NCBI GenBank assembly: GCA_905236685.1
Contig: CAJOPD010000058.1
Span: 1 to 44,978 of the forward strand
Reading direction: 5' to 3'
Source: an uncultured Clostridia bacterium
GTDB lineage: Bacteria > Bacillota > Clostridia > UBA1381
Length of the DNA: 44,978 nucleotides
Numbering within the stretch: position 1 is the stretch's first letter; the number at the start of each line of letters is the position of its first letter. The notes under the pieces were generated by a model. That model saw nothing but the letters and a program-made list of their open reading frames with translations, had not been told where the DNA came from and ran no database searches. This document shows positions 15,332-23,611 of the stretch, in pieces. Made by a program: the position numbers and the translations under genes.

Positions 15332-15826
15332 CTATACCTCCTCCCGAGTTATACCGAGCATATTTAATATTTCTTCCTGACGGGCAAACATTTCCCTTTC
15401 CTCCTGCCCGTCCATATGGTCATATCCCAGTAAATGCAGCATTGAGTGAACGGTCAAAAATGCCATTTCGCGCTTAAAGCTGTGCCCGAATTCCCGAGCT
15501 TGCTCCTTTGCGCGCTCTGCGCAGATTACAATGTCGCCCAAAAGCAGATTTTCGCCGTCCATATCAAAGTCGGAATTTATAATCTCTTTGTTTTCGTCAA
15601 ATTCAAGCATAGGAAAGGACAAAACATCGGTCACGGCGTCAATATTTCTCTGCTCGCGGTTTATACTGCGGATTTCCTCTGCGTCAACTATCGTAACGCT
15701 CACCTCTGCGGAAAAATCACAGCCCTCTTCATCGAGAGTTTTCAGTATTACCTGCTCTATTGTATCCTTTATCCTGTCATCTATCGGCAGCTTGTCCTGA
15801 TTATTTTCCAGTATGATTTCTGCCAT
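15332..15826 (-). CDS. ybeY: Endoribonuclease YbeY
   Basis: The 164-residue metalloprotein acts in 16S rRNA 3'-end maturation and ribosome quality control. The zinc motif H-x(3)-H-x(5)-H is seen in HSMLHLLGYDH (near 119-129), with the conserved TDVLSFP segment upstream. I prefer the ATG at 15826 (MAEII) because homology starts there, although AGGAG is 13 bases away. Upstream in-frame ATG (15850) and TTG (15856) codons remain possible. Its start lies inside the end of phoH. Confidence 0.93.
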   Translation of the reverse strand: MAEIILENNQDKLPIDDRIKDTIEQVILKTLDEEGCDFSAEVSVTIVDAEEIRSINREQRNIDAVTDVLSFPMLEFDENKEIINSDFDMDGENLLLGDIVICAERAKEQAREFGHSFKREMAFLTVHSMLHLLGYDHMDGQEEREMFARQEEILNMLGITREEV

Positions 15827-16796
15827 TTTTGCGTTTTTTCTCCTGTTCATTATCAAATTTTTCGTATGCTTTTATTATCTTTTGTACCAATGGGTGACGG
15901 ACTACATCTTTTTCGGTAAGAATTGAAAACTCAATCCCCTCTATACAGAAAAGCACCTTTTGCGCGATTTTTAAGCCCGATTTTTTGCCGTCAGGCAGGT
16001 CAATCTGCGTTATATCTCCCGTTACCACCGCTTGCGAGCCGAAGCCTATTCTTGTCAAGAACATCTTCATCTGTTCAGGCGTTGTATTCTGCGCCTCATC
16101 AAGAATAATAAAGGCGTTGTCAAGCGTTCTGCCTCTCATATATGCAAGGGGCGCAACCTCAATCATACCGCGCTCCTGATACCTTGCAAAGCCTTCTCCG
16201 CCCAGCATTTCGTACATACCGTCATATAGCGGTCTTAAATACGGGTCAACCTTATTTTGCAGGTCGCCCGGCAAAAAGCCCAGCTTCTCGCCAGCCTCAA
16301 CGGCAGGACGCGTTAAAATTATTCTGCTGACCTTTTTGCTTTTCAGCGCCGTTACCGCCTTGGCTACCGCAAGGTATGTCTTACCCGTACCCGCAGGACC
16401 TATGCCGAAAACTATTGTGTTTTCGTCTATCGCCTCAACATACTTTTTCTGTCCCAGCGTTTTTGTTTTTATAGGTGCTCCCTTGCTGTTTATTGCAATA
16501 CAGTCCTCGCCAAGCAGTTTTAAATTGTCCGCCTCATTCCCGCCTGCCATTTCCATAGCGTACAGGATTTTCTGCTCGTCAAGCTTTTCGCCCCGCAATA
16601 AAATCTGCATTAAGAGGTCTACAACCTCTCCCGCCTTTTCAATATTTTCCTCATCGCCCGATATTTTTATCTGATTGTCGCGTGTTGTAATCCCAACGCC
16701 GAGCCCCTTTTCCAGCAGTTTTACATTTAAATCAAAGTCTCCGAAAAAATCTCTAAGGTCAATTTCTTCGGGAAGACTGATTATTCTTTGGTTCAA
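15801..16796 (-). CDS. phoH: PhoH-like ATPase
   Basis: The 331-residue cytoplasmic NTPase has Walker A in GPAGTGKTYLA (near 133-143), a Walker B region around FIILDEAQNTTP and an N-terminal KH-like part. Its start is TTG, preceded by GAGGTGA and lying inside the end of yqfD, so the genes are coupled. In Bacillus it sits between yqfD and the 7TM-HD phosphodiesterase gene pgpH; that gene is absent here and ybeY follows directly. Confidence 0.94.
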   Translation of the reverse strand: MNQRIISLPEEIDLRDFFGDFDLNVKLLEKGLGVGITTRDNQIKISGDEENIEKAGEVVDLLMQILLRGEKLDEQKILYAMEMAGGNEADNLKLLGEDCIAINSKGAPIKTKTLGQKKYVEAIDENTIVFGIGPAGTGKTYLAVAKAVTALKSKKVSRIILTRPAVEAGEKLGFLPGDLQNKVDPYLRPLYDGMYEMLGGEGFARYQERGMIEVAPLAYMRGRTLDNAFIILDEAQNTTPEQMKMFLTRIGFGSQAVVTGDITQIDLPDGKKSGLKIAQKVLFCIEGIEFSILTEKDVVRHPLVQKIIKAYEKFDNEQEKKRKNGRNHTGK

Positions 16797-17985
16797 TAAT
16801 GTTCACCTCATCAATCCGTTTTTCTGTGCCTATTTCCTCTATAAAATCCATTGTGACGGTTACCTTTACCGTTTCTTCATCTATTTTTTCCGCATCGCAG
16901 TTTTTGCTTACCAGCTGTGCGGGCTGTAACAGCTCGTAAGATATGTCGCGTTCCAGCTCCTTTTGGGCAAAGGCAACAGCCGTTTCATAAGAAATCGGTT
17001 CCCTTTTTGTTTCATACTCTTTAAGCTCATTCACCTTAAAACCTATTCCTATGTACCTGTTTTTGCCCGCTTTTGCGTCAAAATCTCTTTCTGTGCTGTC
17101 ATACTTTTCAAAGCGCACCCTGCTTTTAATATATAACGGTATGCGCCATTTATACAGTTTTAAAGTCAAAAACCGCTGAACTCTTCCCGTGTAGGTTTTG
17201 TAGCAGTAATACTGCTTATATATACCCGATTTTTTATGCTCGGTATATGCTTCTGCCGTTCCCCTCGAATGTACCTGATATCCCTCCGCTTCCGCAAAGT
17301 CGAAAGTGCCCGAAATAATGGTGTCGCCGGCTGTAACCGCTTGATTTTCCGTGACCACGCACCGTCCCTTTTTTGTTATAACGCGCTTTATTGTGCCGTT
17401 TCGCATAGCGATTATGTCACAGGGGATTTTTTCGTCAAACATTTCGGGCGGGAAAACGCTTTTTCTGAGCCTTACGGTTGCTCTCGTTCCTCTTATATAA
17501 ACCCAGCACCAGCAAACATCGTCTGTATGGTTTAATATGATATTTTTCATTTCTTCGGGCTTTTTAAGCCTGAATTTCGGCACGCCCGTTTTCAGTCCCG
17601 CAAGCTCCAACGCATCGGATACGCGCTCCAAATCGACGCCTTTGTCGGCGTCATAATCTATCTCCCAAACAAACTGTGAGCCTGTTACCGTTATCAAAAG
17701 AAAAATTATAATTCCCGCCAAAAAGCCTTTTTTATGCTTTAATCCCGACACAAAAACGGGCAGACCGCACCTTTTAACCACCTTGATTTCGGTGCTGTCC
17801 GTTTCCAAAATCCGATTGAGGCAGGAAAGCCGCGCCTTTACCGTTATGCCGTCTTCCGTGCGGTTGATTTCGCTTAATTTACAGCCCTTTTTCAAGATTT
17901 CCGTTATAAGCTTTTCTTTATTATTACCTGTTATCAACAGTATAACATATCCAACAAAAAAATGGAAGATTTTTATAAAAAACAA
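16759..17985 (-). CDS. yqfD: Sporulation protein YqfD
   Basis: The 408-residue protein matches YqfD, a mother-cell membrane protein made under sigma-E. A hydrophobic N-terminus (residues 1-20) and a transmembrane helix near 88-107 flank a cytoplasmic region. The long extracytoplasmic part contains IRGTRATVRLRK and MRNGTIKRVITKKG, typical of the family. The start is TTG, eight bases after GGAGG. It follows yqfC by 17 bases and overlaps phoH by 38 bases. Confidence 0.92.
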   Translation of the reverse strand: MFFIKIFHFFVGYVILLITGNNKEKLITEILKKGCKLSEINRTEDGITVKARLSCLNRILETDSTEIKVVKRCGLPVFVSGLKHKKGFLAGIIIFLLITVTGSQFVWEIDYDADKGVDLERVSDALELAGLKTGVPKFRLKKPEEMKNIILNHTDDVCWCWVYIRGTRATVRLRKSVFPPEMFDEKIPCDIIAMRNGTIKRVITKKGRCVVTENQAVTAGDTIISGTFDFAEAEGYQVHSRGTAEAYTEHKKSGIYKQYYCYKTYTGRVQRFLTLKLYKWRIPLYIKSRVRFEKYDSTERDFDAKAGKNRYIGIGFKVNELKEYETKREPISYETAVAFAQKELERDISYELLQPAQLVSKNCDAEKIDEETVKVTVTMDFIEEIGTEKRIDEVNIIEPKNNQSSRRN

Positions 17986-18002
17986 TTCAAAAACCTCCCA
18001 TT

Positions 18003-18263
18003 TTATATAAATTTAAGGGCATTTATTTTCCCTTGTATCAATATACAGCCTTCCTTTATCGCCTTAACGCAAAAATTTTCGCCAGATACCGAAATAACGC
18101 TGTTTTTGCATTTGAGCTTAACCGAGTTCCTTTTATAATCTTCAAGCGACAAAAAATTTTCGATATACGCCTCCTCTTCACCCAAAAGCGTTATTCTCGG
18201 AAGATTTGCCACATCGCCGTAGGGAATATCAAAAATATCGCACACCTTTTTTAAGCCGTCCAA
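18003..18263 (-). CDS. yqfC: Sporulation protein YqfC
   Basis: The 86-residue protein matches YqfC, recognised by DIPYGDVANLPRITLLG and a following beta-rich half (YIENFLSLEDYKRNSVKLK, then an ISVSGENF-type strand). It is the first gene of the yqfC-recO block. AGAGGTGA lies just right for a TTG at 18263. A GTG at 18272 is in frame, but it would sit within the ribosome binding site. The divergent neighbour is ylbJ, another sporulation gene. Confidence 0.88.
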   Translation of the reverse strand: MDGLKKVCDIFDIPYGDVANLPRITLLGEEEAYIENFLSLEDYKRNSVKLKCKNSVISVSGENFCVKAIKEGCILIQGKINALKFI

Positions 18264-18291
18264 AATTCTCACCTCTTGAAAATTATATGCT

Positions 18292-18319
18292 ATATTTTTT
18301 CGGTAAATGTCATATTCAT
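18292..18319 (+). promoter_or_regulatory. Sigma-E-like promoter of ylbJ
   Basis: ATATT-N14-CATATTCAT, the same -35 core and the same spacing as upstream of spoIIID. It ends 18 bases before the ATG. The divergent yqfC side has a CATATAAT -10-like box near 18281-18288, but no matching -35. Confidence 0.5.
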
Positions 18320-18336
18320 TTATAGGGGGTGCAGGT

Positions 18337-19419
18337 ATGCGAAAGTCAGTATTATATATTTCCGCTCTTGTTTTGACGGCGGCAATGGTTTTTTCGCCCG
18401 AAAATTCGATTTTTTACTCGAAACAGGCGCTTTTGATGTGTTATGAAATCATAATCCCCTCTCTTTTTCCTTTTTTTGTATGCTCGGGGATTTTGGTATA
18501 TTCAGGCTTTGCACAGTCTGCCGCAAAACTTTTCAGACCTGTTATGAAGCCTCTTTTTAATGTTAACGAAAACGGTGCGTCGGCATTCGTTTTGGGCATA
18601 ATAAGCGGCTACCCCTTGGGCGCCGTTACCGCGTGCCAGCTTTATGAAAATGCATACCTTTCCAAAAGCGAGGCGGAAAGGCTTTTGGCTTTTTGCAACA
18701 ATTCGGGACCTTTATTTATACTTGGCGCGGTAGGCGCTGCTATCTACAAAAATGCAAAAATCGGCGTGATTTTATATCTTTCCCACATAATTTCCGCACT
18801 GCTCGTCGGGATTATTTTTAAATTTTACCGCCGCGGCAATTTTTCCGCGCCGAAAAGCCGTTTAAATACGGAAAATCTCCCGCCTGCCGAGATTTTTTCA
18901 AAGGTTTTGGCAAATTCTTTAAACAGTATTATTACAGTATGCGGAGCGATAGTTTTTTTCTTTACCGTATCCAATCTTTTAACAAGGCTTCTTCCGCAAA
19001 ATGCTTTTTTTGACGCTTGTATATCTGCGATTTTAGAATTTACGGGCGGTATTAAGAAGATAAGCGGGCTCTCCGTTTCCCTTCCCGTCCGTCTTGTTAT
19101 GTCCTCATTTGCGGTAGGATTTGCGGGGCTTTGCGTGCATATGCAGGTTATGGCGGTCACGGCAAAATACGGGCTGAGTTTAAAGCCGTATATTTTGGGC
19201 AAGCTCCTGCACGGCACTATTTCCTCCGCCATTACTCTTTTGATACTGAGGGCTTATCCACAAACGCTCGCCGTGTTCAATATGACGGGCGCACGGCTGT
19301 CCTGCGGTTTCTGTTGGAGCAGCGTATATGTGCTGTCGGTAAGCTTTCTGATAATATTGATGTCCGCCTTCATAATTTCCTCAAAAAATATTTTTCGGCA
19401 AAACAAAAGGGACGCATAG
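18337..19419 (+). CDS. ylbJ: Sporulation integral membrane protein YlbJ
   Basis: The 360-residue polytopic protein has the nucleoside-recognition (gate) domain fold typical of YlbJ/SpoVV. YlbJ homologues act in the mother cell, where SpoVV moves dipicolinic acid toward the forespore. Recognisable segments are IIPSLFPFFVCSG, GIISGYPLGA and LAFCNNSGPLFILGAVG. About eight hydrophobic helices are visible. The ATG at 18337 follows AGGGGGT; an in-frame codon ten residues upstream lies inside the sigma-E-like promoter. Confidence 0.92.
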   Translation: MRKSVLYISALVLTAAMVFSPENSIFYSKQALLMCYEIIIPSLFPFFVCSGILVYSGFAQSAAKLFRPVMKPLFNVNENGASAFVLGIISGYPLGAVTACQLYENAYLSKSEAERLLAFCNNSGPLFILGAVGAAIYKNAKIGVILYLSHIISALLVGIIFKFYRRGNFSAPKSRLNTENLPPAEIFSKVLANSLNSIITVCGAIVFFFTVSNLLTRLLPQNAFFDACISAILEFTGGIKKISGLSVSLPVRLVMSSFAVGFAGLCVHMQVMAVTAKYGLSLKPYILGKLLHGTISSAITLLILRAYPQTLAVFNMTGARLSCGFCWSSVYVLSVSFLIILMSAFIISSKNIFRQNKRDA

Positions 19420-19429
19420 ATTGCGTCCC
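19397..19429 (-). terminator. Terminator of the zinc-ribbon gene, inside the ylbJ 3' end
   Basis: GGGACGCA and TGCGTCCC pair around a 5-base loop at 19409-19429. On the minus strand the stem is followed by TTTTGTTTT; on the plus strand no T run follows. The element overlaps the ylbJ stop codon. Confidence 0.75.
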
Positions 19430-19447
19430 AAAGGCTTCAAAACTTAA

Positions 19448-19735
19448 TCACAAAGTAAGAGATTCCTCTTTATGCTTTTCAAAGCACTCACTGCAATAAA
19501 CGGGGCGGTCGTCCTTAGGCAAGAACGGCACCTTGTCAACCTTTCCGCAGTCAGCACATGTGATTTCGTGCATTTCCCTGTTTTGTCTTATGCTGTTTTT
19601 CCTTGCAATTCTGCACTCCTTGCACCTTATGGGCTCATTCTGGAAACCCTTTTCAGCATAAAATTCCTGCTCGCCTGCGGAGAATATGAATTCCTTTCCG
19701 CAGTCTTTGCAGATTAGCGTTTTGTCTTCGTACAT
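19448..19735 (-). CDS. Zinc-ribbon protein with four CxxC pairs
   Basis: The 95-residue protein contains CKDC, CKEC, CADC and CSEC, the layout of two consecutive zinc ribbons common in Clostridia (probable zinc-ribbon domain). The first ribbon has the typical DKTLICKDCGKEFIFSAGEQEFY segment and a central FQNEPIRCKECR. The role is unknown; nucleic-acid binding is plausible. The ATG at 19735 follows AGGGA, and an in-frame GTG five codons upstream is less likely. It has a consensus promoter and its own terminator. Confidence 0.85.
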   Translation of the reverse strand: MYEDKTLICKDCGKEFIFSAGEQEFYAEKGFQNEPIRCKECRIARKNSIRQNREMHEITCADCGKVDKVPFLPKDDRPVYCSECFEKHKEESLTL

Positions 19736-19806
19736 TCTTTGTTCCCTCACTTTGAAAATAAAAAAATTTGTTCGCTCTGAATAAAAACTTATACAGACTT
19801 GAAAAA

Positions 19807-19835
19807 ATTATAGCATTTTATGTAAATTTTGTCAA
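19807..19835 (-). promoter_or_regulatory. Consensus promoter of the zinc-ribbon gene
   Basis: On the minus strand TTGACA-N17-TATAAT, with both hexamers perfect and TG one base upstream of the -10. This predicts strong constitutive expression. The sequence from here to 19946 is very AT-rich and holds no gene that I can see. Confidence 0.85.
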
Positions 19836-19946
19836 GAATAAAATTATATATTTTTACTAACTAATTCACAAAATTTTTGACATTTTTTATACTTTTTCCA
19901 CAAAAACCGCCTTTTTATTACCTTTATGCACAAAATGTTATTTTCC

Positions 19947-19975
19947 TTGATTTTCCCGTTTTTATATGATATACT
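19947..19975 (+). promoter_or_regulatory. Extended -10 promoter of the small membrane protein
   Basis: TTGATT-N17-TATACT with TG one base upstream of the -10, about 30 bases before the ATG at 20007. Confidence 0.7.
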
Positions 19976-20006
19976 TTTTTGTATCAAGCAAAGGAGCAGG
20001 TTTAAT

Positions 20007-20306
20007 ATGCACGGAATAGGAAAAATTTTTAAAACAAAATACGGCGGTTTGGCGTTTTCGCTTTTGGCGGGAGCGGCATATTTTGTGATAATTCTTGACT
20101 TTATATTAAAGCACACCTCCTACGGCGGTGCGCTTTTGGGCTTTTTCTTTTCCCCTGCGATTATTGCGGGAGCGGCGCTCATAATAATAAAGACGATCAA
20201 ACGGCTTGAAGAGGAAGAAGCATTTGCAAAAATAAACCTTTTCCTCTATCTGCATATTGCGCTGATGATTTTGGGAATTGTATTTTTGATAGATATAATA
20301 AAGTAA
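20007..20306 (+). CDS. Small membrane protein of unknown function
   Basis: The 99-residue protein has three hydrophobic segments (about 14-32, 38-58 and 78-97) and a charged loop with KRLEEEEAFAK between the last two. I recognise no family. The ATG at 20007 follows AAGGAG by eight bases; an upstream frame extension would overlap the promoter. It converges on dacF. Confidence 0.6.
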   Translation: MHGIGKIFKTKYGGLAFSLLAGAAYFVIILDFILKHTSYGGALLGFFFSPAIIAGAALIIIKTIKRLEEEEAFAKINLFLYLHIALMILGIVFLIDIIK

Positions 20307-20334
20307 AAATGCAATCGCATAAATGCGATTGCAT
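20304..20334 (-). terminator. Terminator of the dacF operon
   Basis: ATGCAATCGCAT and ATGCGATTGCAT are perfect inverted repeats separated by two bases. On the minus strand TTTTTAC follows. On the plus strand no T run follows, so it mainly ends the long operon that finishes with dacF. Confidence 0.75.
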
Positions 20335-20396
20335 CAGACTGTCGAAAAAGTCGCCAGACCGCAGAAATTTATTTACTTCTGTGTTTGGTGCCTTTT

Positions 20397-21542
20397 TTAT
20401 CCCTTTATTATTCCGCCTATTATGTCCGCCAAAATCCTGAAAAAGCCCTTTTTCGCAACATCTTCGCTCGCCACTATATCCACCGTTTTAAGCGTTTTGC
20501 CGTCCTTTGAAAATGTCACCTCACCAAGCTTGTCGCCCTTTTTGACAGGCGCTGAAACTCTGTTTTTCATTTTTACCGACTTTTCTATATCCTGCGGCTC
20601 CGACTTTTTATTTACAACATTGTAGGTTTCATCTGCTTCACACGGGACAACCTTTTCCACTCCCCAAGAAACCGTTACCGTTCCCATAGGCTCGCCCTTT
20701 TCCGCCATTTTTACCATAGAGTAATTCGAGTATCCGTAATCCAAAAGCTTGCTTGCCGACGAAAAACGCATATCGCTGTCAGGCGCTCCCAGCACAACCG
20801 CCACAAGCTCCATTCCGTTCCTTGTTGCCGTTGCGGAAAGACAGCAGCCCGCCTTTGTGGTAGAGCCTGTTTTTAAGCCTGTCGCGCCCTTATAGTTGCG
20901 GATAAGCTTGTTTGTATTTGCAAGCAAAAACTTTCCGTTCCGCAAGGAATCTGTCCATATCGTTGTATAATCGAATATTTTTTTGTGCTTTATCAGTTCC
21001 TTTGACATTATTGCAACATCTTGCGCCGTTGAATACGCCTCACTGACATCTACATCGTCATCAAGTCCGTTGCAGTTCACAAAATGCGTATTTTCCATTC
21101 CGAGTTCTTCCGCGCGCTTATTCATAAGCTCCACAAAAGCGTCTGTATTGCCGCTGATATGCTCCGCCATAGCTACACAGCCGTCATTTGCGCTTGCTAC
21201 CGCTATGCCTTTTAACATATCGCTCACGGTAAACTGCTCGCCCGCCTCCAAAAACATTGTCGAGCCGCCAAAACTCTGAGCGTGTGCGCTTGCCGTTACC
21301 ATATCGGTAAGACTGAGCTCGCCCGCCTCTATCTTTTCCATTATAATAAGCATAGTCATAATTTTTGTTATGCTTGCTATCTGCAATCTTGTATCGGCAT
21401 TCTGCTCATACATTACGGTATCGGTTGTTGGCTCTATCAAATACGCCGATTTTACTTCGGGCACAAGCTCCTCTGCATAAACCGCTCCCGAAAAACTTGC
21501 AAAAACCAAAGATATACTAAGTAATAATGCGATTTTTTTCAA
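20397..21542 (-). CDS. dacF: D-alanyl-D-alanine carboxypeptidase (DacF type)
   Basis: The 381-residue penicillin-binding protein trims the terminal D-alanine of peptidoglycan stems. A signal peptide (about 1-23, ending VYA) precedes the S11 catalytic motifs: SITK (near 56), SAN (near 118) and KTGST (near 222), then the C-terminal beta domain and a terminal amphipathic helix for membrane attachment. The start is TTG at 21542, with AGGGAGAG eight bases upstream; the in-frame ATG 14 codons earlier would spoil the signal peptide. Last gene of the operon. Confidence 0.92.
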   Translation of the reverse strand: MKKIALLLSISLVFASFSGAVYAEELVPEVKSAYLIEPTTDTVMYEQNADTRLQIASITKIMTMLIIMEKIEAGELSLTDMVTASAHAQSFGGSTMFLEAGEQFTVSDMLKGIAVASANDGCVAMAEHISGNTDAFVELMNKRAEELGMENTHFVNCNGLDDDVDVSEAYSTAQDVAIMSKELIKHKKIFDYTTIWTDSLRNGKFLLANTNKLIRNYKGATGLKTGSTTKAGCCLSATATRNGMELVAVVLGAPDSDMRFSSASKLLDYGYSNYSMVKMAEKGEPMGTVTVSWGVEKVVPCEADETYNVVNKKSEPQDIEKSVKMKNRVSAPVKKGDKLGEVTFSKDGKTLKTVDIVASEDVAKKGFFRILADIIGGIIKG

Positions 21543-21597
21543 TGCTGCATCTCTCCCTTTATATATTATATTCAGCAAGTCCAAATTTTATGACAAG

Positions 21598-22887
21598 CTA
21601 CTTCTTGTAGTACTTCAAAATCATATCCACAAATTCGCTGTTTGTTTTCGTGCTTTTCAAAAGCTGTAACACCCTTGCCATTGTATCATAGGTGTTCTGC
21701 GCGTTCAGGCTTCTTCTTATGCTCCAAACCGCCTCCGTTTCCCGCTCCGAAAGCAATTCCTCCTCCCTGCGCGTGCCCGATTTCAAAATATCTATTGCGG
21801 GGAAAATTCTGCGCTCCTGCAAGCCTCTGTCCAGTTTTAACTCCATATTTCCCGTACCCTTGAATTCTTCAAATATAACATCGTCCATTCGCGAACCCGT
21901 TTCTACAAGCGCTGTTGCAAGAATTGTAAGGCTTCCGCCCTCCTCAATGTTTCGCGCCGCGCCAAAGAATTTTTTCGGCTTTAAAAGCGCGTCGGGGTCA
22001 AGTCCTCCCGACAATGTTCTGCCCGTCGGCGTCACCGTCAGGTTATACGCCCTTGCCAGTCTTGTTATTGAGTCCAAAAGTATAACGACATCATTTTTCT
22101 GCTCGACAAGCCGCATAGCCCGTTCCAGCACCATTTCCGCGCACCTTGTATGATTTTGCGGCGTCTGGTCAAAGGTGGAGGCTACAACCTCGCCGTCAAT
22201 CGAGCGGCACATATCGGTTACTTCCTCAGGACGCTCGTCAATCAGCAGAACTATGAGCTTTGCGTTCGGATAGTTTTTGGACACAGACTGCGCTATCTGC
22301 TTTATTAAAGTTGTTTTGCCCGCCTTTGGCGGCGCTACTATCATACCCCTTTGCCCTTTTCCTATTGGCGCGATGACATCTAAAAGACGCGAGGCATATT
22401 TGTCGCGTTCCCCTGTATCAAGCCTTAATTTTTCCTTTGGATATATCGGCGTAAGCTTTTCAAAGTTTTTGCGCTTTAACGCAACTTCAAGACTGTCGCC
22501 GTTTATTTTCTTTACAAACAAAAGGGGCGAATATTTGTCCTCCTCCTGCGAAGGTCTTGCGTCACCCGTTATTTCATCGCCCGTTTTCAAATTAAACCGC
22601 CTTATCTGCGTAGGAGATACATAGACATCGGTTTCGCTCGGCTTATATCCGTCAGCACGCAAAAAGCCGAACCCGTCCGACATAACATCTAAAATACCGC
22701 ACACCTCCACCGCCTCCTGCGGTCTTTGGCGCTTTTTCGGTACAGTATCCACTTCGCTTACTGCTTTGGTTATAGCCGAAACAAGCTCGTCCCTTTTCAA
22801 TAGCGATATTTTTTCTATTCCAAGCCCTTTGGCGATTTCTTTCAGTTCTTCCTTTGTTTTTCCGCTCAAATCTGTATTTTTTTGCAA
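21598..22887 (-). CDS. rho: Transcription termination factor Rho
   Basis: The 429-residue hexameric RNA helicase ends transcription at unstructured RNA. It shows the N-terminal Rho-N helices (LSGKTKEELKEIAKGLG), the cold-shock-like RNA-binding domain with GFGFLR (near 73), Walker A in APPKAGKTTLIKQ, Walker B in VVILLDSITRLARAYN, and the Q/R loops with LSGGLDPDAL. Length is normal. It lies between cvpA-like and dacF in the long minus operon. Confidence 0.97.
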   Translation of the reverse strand: MQKNTDLSGKTKEELKEIAKGLGIEKISLLKRDELVSAITKAVSEVDTVPKKRQRPQEAVEVCGILDVMSDGFGFLRADGYKPSETDVYVSPTQIRRFNLKTGDEITGDARPSQEEDKYSPLLFVKKINGDSLEVALKRKNFEKLTPIYPKEKLRLDTGERDKYASRLLDVIAPIGKGQRGMIVAPPKAGKTTLIKQIAQSVSKNYPNAKLIVLLIDERPEEVTDMCRSIDGEVVASTFDQTPQNHTRCAEMVLERAMRLVEQKNDVVILLDSITRLARAYNLTVTPTGRTLSGGLDPDALLKPKKFFGAARNIEEGGSLTILATALVETGSRMDDVIFEEFKGTGNMELKLDRGLQERRIFPAIDILKSGTRREEELLSERETEAVWSIRRSLNAQNTYDTMARVLQLLKSTKTNSEFVDMILKYYKK

Positions 22888-22904
22888 ACGCTTATACCTC
22901 TTTT

Positions 22905-23597
22905 CTAAATGAATAATGCCATAAGCAAGTTATTTTCATAAAAATATTTCAAAATATAGGTGCTTTTTACTGTTTCCGAAACGAGTTCAATTTTGTCGGA
23001 CGGTGTGAACAGGCTCACCGCACCGCAGATTATGTATATCAAAAGCAGGGCGTTTATTATGCCCAAGCCCGCACCAAGCGCGCGGTTAAGCGTTTTAAGC
23101 CCTGGCAAATTGAAAAGACCTTCCAATAACTTTAAAATCAGGAATACGAAAAGCTTCACTATCAGGAACAGCAATATAACCGAAAGGAGTTTCAGTATCA
23201 TAAGCGTTACCGCGTCGGTTATTACTTCCATAACATTATTTTTTATATCGTTCATTCCCGAAACCGTCTTATTTATGCTTTTTTGCATAAATTTAGGAAA
23301 TCCGAGCGAGGATACAATAACCTGCGTTTCCTCCGTTTCTGTCGTATCGGTGTCCTCAGGAAGCGCCTCTCTTTTGTAGGACGCGGAGATATTTTTTGCA
23401 ACCATTTGCCTTATCGCATCGCTTGCAGGCGTGCTTTGGAGCATATTTAGCATTACGGGCTGTACCGACGAAAGCAAAAGCGCTGTTAAAATTAGCGCAA
23501 GAAGCTTTTTTGACGCGCTTATAAAGCCCTTTTTCATCGAAAAGCCTATACATATCGCCGCAACAAGAATAAGTATGCCGTCACAGATATAACTCAT
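22905..23597 (-). CDS. CvpA-family membrane protein
   Basis: The 230-residue protein has four hydrophobic segments (about 1-20, 30-52, 133-160, 178-200) and the CvpA-type N-terminus with GFSMKKGFISAS. Between the second and third segments is a polar stretch rich in Thr and Glu. CvpA proteins affect envelope homeostasis and colicin V production in enterobacteria; their role in Clostridia is unclear. Confidence 0.8.
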   Translation of the reverse strand: MSYICDGILILVAAICIGFSMKKGFISASKKLLALILTALLLSSVQPVMLNMLQSTPASDAIRQMVAKNISASYKREALPEDTDTTETEETQVIVSSLGFPKFMQKSINKTVSGMNDIKNNVMEVITDAVTLMILKLLSVILLFLIVKLFVFLILKLLEGLFNLPGLKTLNRALGAGLGIINALLLIYIICGAVSLFTPSDKIELVSETVKSTYILKYFYENNLLMALFI

Positions 23598-23611
23598 ATC
23601 TTTCTTCCCTT

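Noticed and set aside
20309..20334. Hairpin as a terminator of the small membrane protein on the plus strand
   Set aside because: No T run follows on the plus strand; the T run lies on the minus strand after dacF.
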